This document shows, in pieces, positions 6,881 through 8,010 of a stretch of DNA of 8,010 bases. A program made the position numbers and the translations under genes. The stretch is taken from NCBI GenBank assembly GCA_903923795.1, contig CAIXYX010000002.1, forward strand, positions 1 through 8,010, given 5' to 3'. A model generated the notes under the pieces. It saw nothing but the letters and a program-made list of their open reading frames with translations. It ran no database searches and was not told the DNA's origin. The number at the start of each line of letters is the position of its first letter. Positions within the stretch are counted from its first letter, which is position 1. The DNA is from an uncultured Microcaldota archaeon (GTDB lineage Archaea; Micrarchaeota; Micrarchaeia; Anstonellales; Anstonellaceae).

Positions 6881-6887
6881 ATAAATA
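6881..6887 (+). promoter_or_regulatory. Putative TATA box for the rightward gene at 6947
   Basis: ATAAATA on the plus strand is centred about 63 bases before ATG 6947, giving an expected leader of about 36 bases. It lies within 40 bases of the opposing box for top6B, so the two promoters could influence each other. Confidence 0.4.
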
Positions 6888-6946
6888 CGGTAGAATCCTC
6901 AAAGCCGCGGAGCAAGGGATAAAAGGACAGTAATATTGAAACCGGC

Positions 6947-8010
6947 ATGCCAATCATGTTCGCCCCTGTGCAGTTGGAGCGTACATCTCCGGCGCCTGCT
7001 TTTACGCCTCCAGCCGAGACTGCGGTTCTGGCAGCCCGGCCAAAAACCGAAGGCGGGCTGGAAAAACTCGCGCCTCTCGAACTTACCAAACAGCAGTGGG
7101 ACAGCCTCAAAATCAGCTTGGACAAGGCCGCGCAAGCCATCGTCGGCAAGAAGACCGGCACGCAGGCCATGTTCTCGACTTTATATCCGGGCCAGAAAAT
7201 CGAGGTGCTAAAAGAGGTGCTGCGCCTGCGTCATCCGTCCGATGAGCAGCTGGAATGGAGTGCCCATATACAGTATTCATCCGGCGGAGAGATCAACAAG
7301 GCATCTGAAACATTGGAGAAGAAAATAGGGAGTTGCGATGATTTGTCCGTGCTCTACGTCTCCGCCGTAAAGAAACTGGTCGAGGAAGGCTTGATGAAGG
7401 TGGAGAGCATCGGCCTTCTGGGTGCCACCTACTACGCCCCCAAGAACAAACAAATTGAGGGTCATATGAATGTCGTGCAGGTCACCATAATAGACGAGAA
7501 TTCGCTGAAAAAGGAGAAGACGACATTTCTGGTGGATTTGGCTTATCGGCCCGCGAAAATAGATTTGGGGAAAGTGTACGGTCAAGCCGAACTGGGTGTG
7601 TCCGGAGACGAATTCAAGGCAGGCGCCTTGGCGCATCTGAATGAAGGGCGCGAGGAGCAGGATAAAATCGTCTCTGCAGAGTTTGAGATATACAATGGTT
7701 TCGATGCGGCGGATATGTATTATTATCAGACCAAAGGAATGTCCGCGCGACGCAAAGAGGATTACCAAGAAGCCATCGAAATGTTCAGTGTAGTGATAGG
7801 AAACACGCATGTCGATGAACGCATCAAGGCGGTTTCATACGTCGGACGGGCAGAAGCATACGGAATACTGGAAGGGCAGCACAACACGAGGATTACCGAA
7901 CTGCTTGAGATGCAAGAGAACAAGGAAGCACAGGATGAAACGGATGTCGCCGTGAAACTTGGCCAGTTGAAGGACGCGGATTTCGAAGTCGCGCTCAAAA
8001 GCGGCAATAC
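6947..8010 (+). CDS. Probable transglutaminase-like domain plus TPR protein (C-terminus beyond window)
   Basis: The frame stays open from ATG 6947 to the right edge, giving 354 residues with the C-terminus missing. An in-frame stop at 6920-6922 limits the start; ATG 6956 is an alternative. Residues 1-40 are Pro/Ala-rich with no signal peptide. Residues about 105-200 fit the order of a transglutaminase/papain-like core: GSCDDLSVLYVSAVKKL with Cys130 at the head of a helix, GHMNVVQVTI with His173 on a strand, and FLVDLAY with Asp197. Such Cys-His-Asp domains act as amidases, peptidases or cross-linkers, and some are inactive. From about 255, YYYQTKGMSARRKEDYQEAIEMFSVVI looks like a TPR hairpin. 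A second pair, AVSYVGRAEAYGI and LKDADFEVALKSGN, is split by about 30 charged residues. The domain order recalls bacterial SirB1, but direct kinship is not shown. No clear Shine-Dalgarno is seen. The gene is divergent from top6B. Substrate and role are unknown. Confidence 0.75.
   Translation, partial: MPIMFAPVQLERTSPAPAFTPPAETAVLAARPKTEGGLEKLAPLELTKQQWDSLKISLDKAAQAIVGKKTGTQAMFSTLYPGQKIEVLKEVLRLRHPSDEQLEWSAHIQYSSGGEINKASETLEKKIGSCDDLSVLYVSAVKKLVEEGLMKVESIGLLGATYYAPKNKQIEGHMNVVQVTIIDENSLKKEKTTFLVDLAYRPAKIDLGKVYGQAELGVSGDEFKAGALAHLNEGREEQDKIVSAEFEIYNGFDAADMYYYQTKGMSARRKEDYQEAIEMFSVVIGNTHVDERIKAVSYVGRAEAYGILEGQHNTRITELLEMQENKEAQDETDVAVKLGQLKDADFEVALKSGN

Noticed and set aside
7277..7810. 177-codon frame on the minus strand
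   Set aside because: It is antisense to the transglutaminase/TPR gene, which stays open for over 1 kb and has coherent motifs. The minus frame is Phe/His/Leu-rich with no domain.

Overview
The window is most likely chromosomal DNA of an archaeon. Its clearest genes are the two subunits of DNA topoisomerase VI (Top6B, Top6A), the standard archaeal type IIB enzyme. The gaps between genes hold TATA-like boxes about 60-70 bases before the starts, or about 24 bases before the start in one apparently leaderless case, and T-tracts follow two of the genes. Base composition looks moderate, and lysine/glutamate codons and ATA isoleucine codons are common. The lineage cannot be fixed from this sequence. 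A few bacteria also carry Topo VI, so archaeal origin is a strong inference, not proof.

Five of the six transcription blocks run leftward (minus strand). From right to left they are: top6B (start 6773); top6A 39 bases after it; a compact overlapping hicB-hicA toxin-antitoxin pair; a 653-residue beta-rich protein ending in a domain that looks like a type IX secretion (Por) C-terminal sorting domain; and an unrecognised helical, charged protein that runs off the left edge. To the right, divergent from top6B across a 173-base gap, a plus-strand gene encodes a protein with a likely transglutaminase-like Cys-His-Asp core followed by TPR-like helices. It runs off the right edge.

top6B and top6A make one heterotetrameric enzyme and are probably co-transcribed. 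hicB-hicA sits immediately behind them with its own promoter-like box and forms a self-contained module. No functional link between the Topo VI genes and the two flanking unknown proteins can be shown from the sequence. No rRNA, tRNA, CRISPR array or insertion sequence was seen, and there is no gene-free stretch longer than 300 bases.

The most unusual item is the sorting-domain-like tail on a protein that has no visible signal peptide, in a genome that uses Topo VI. Other oddities are a changed Toprim DxD context in Top6A, a highly charged low-complexity tail on Top6B, and a transglutaminase/TPR protein.
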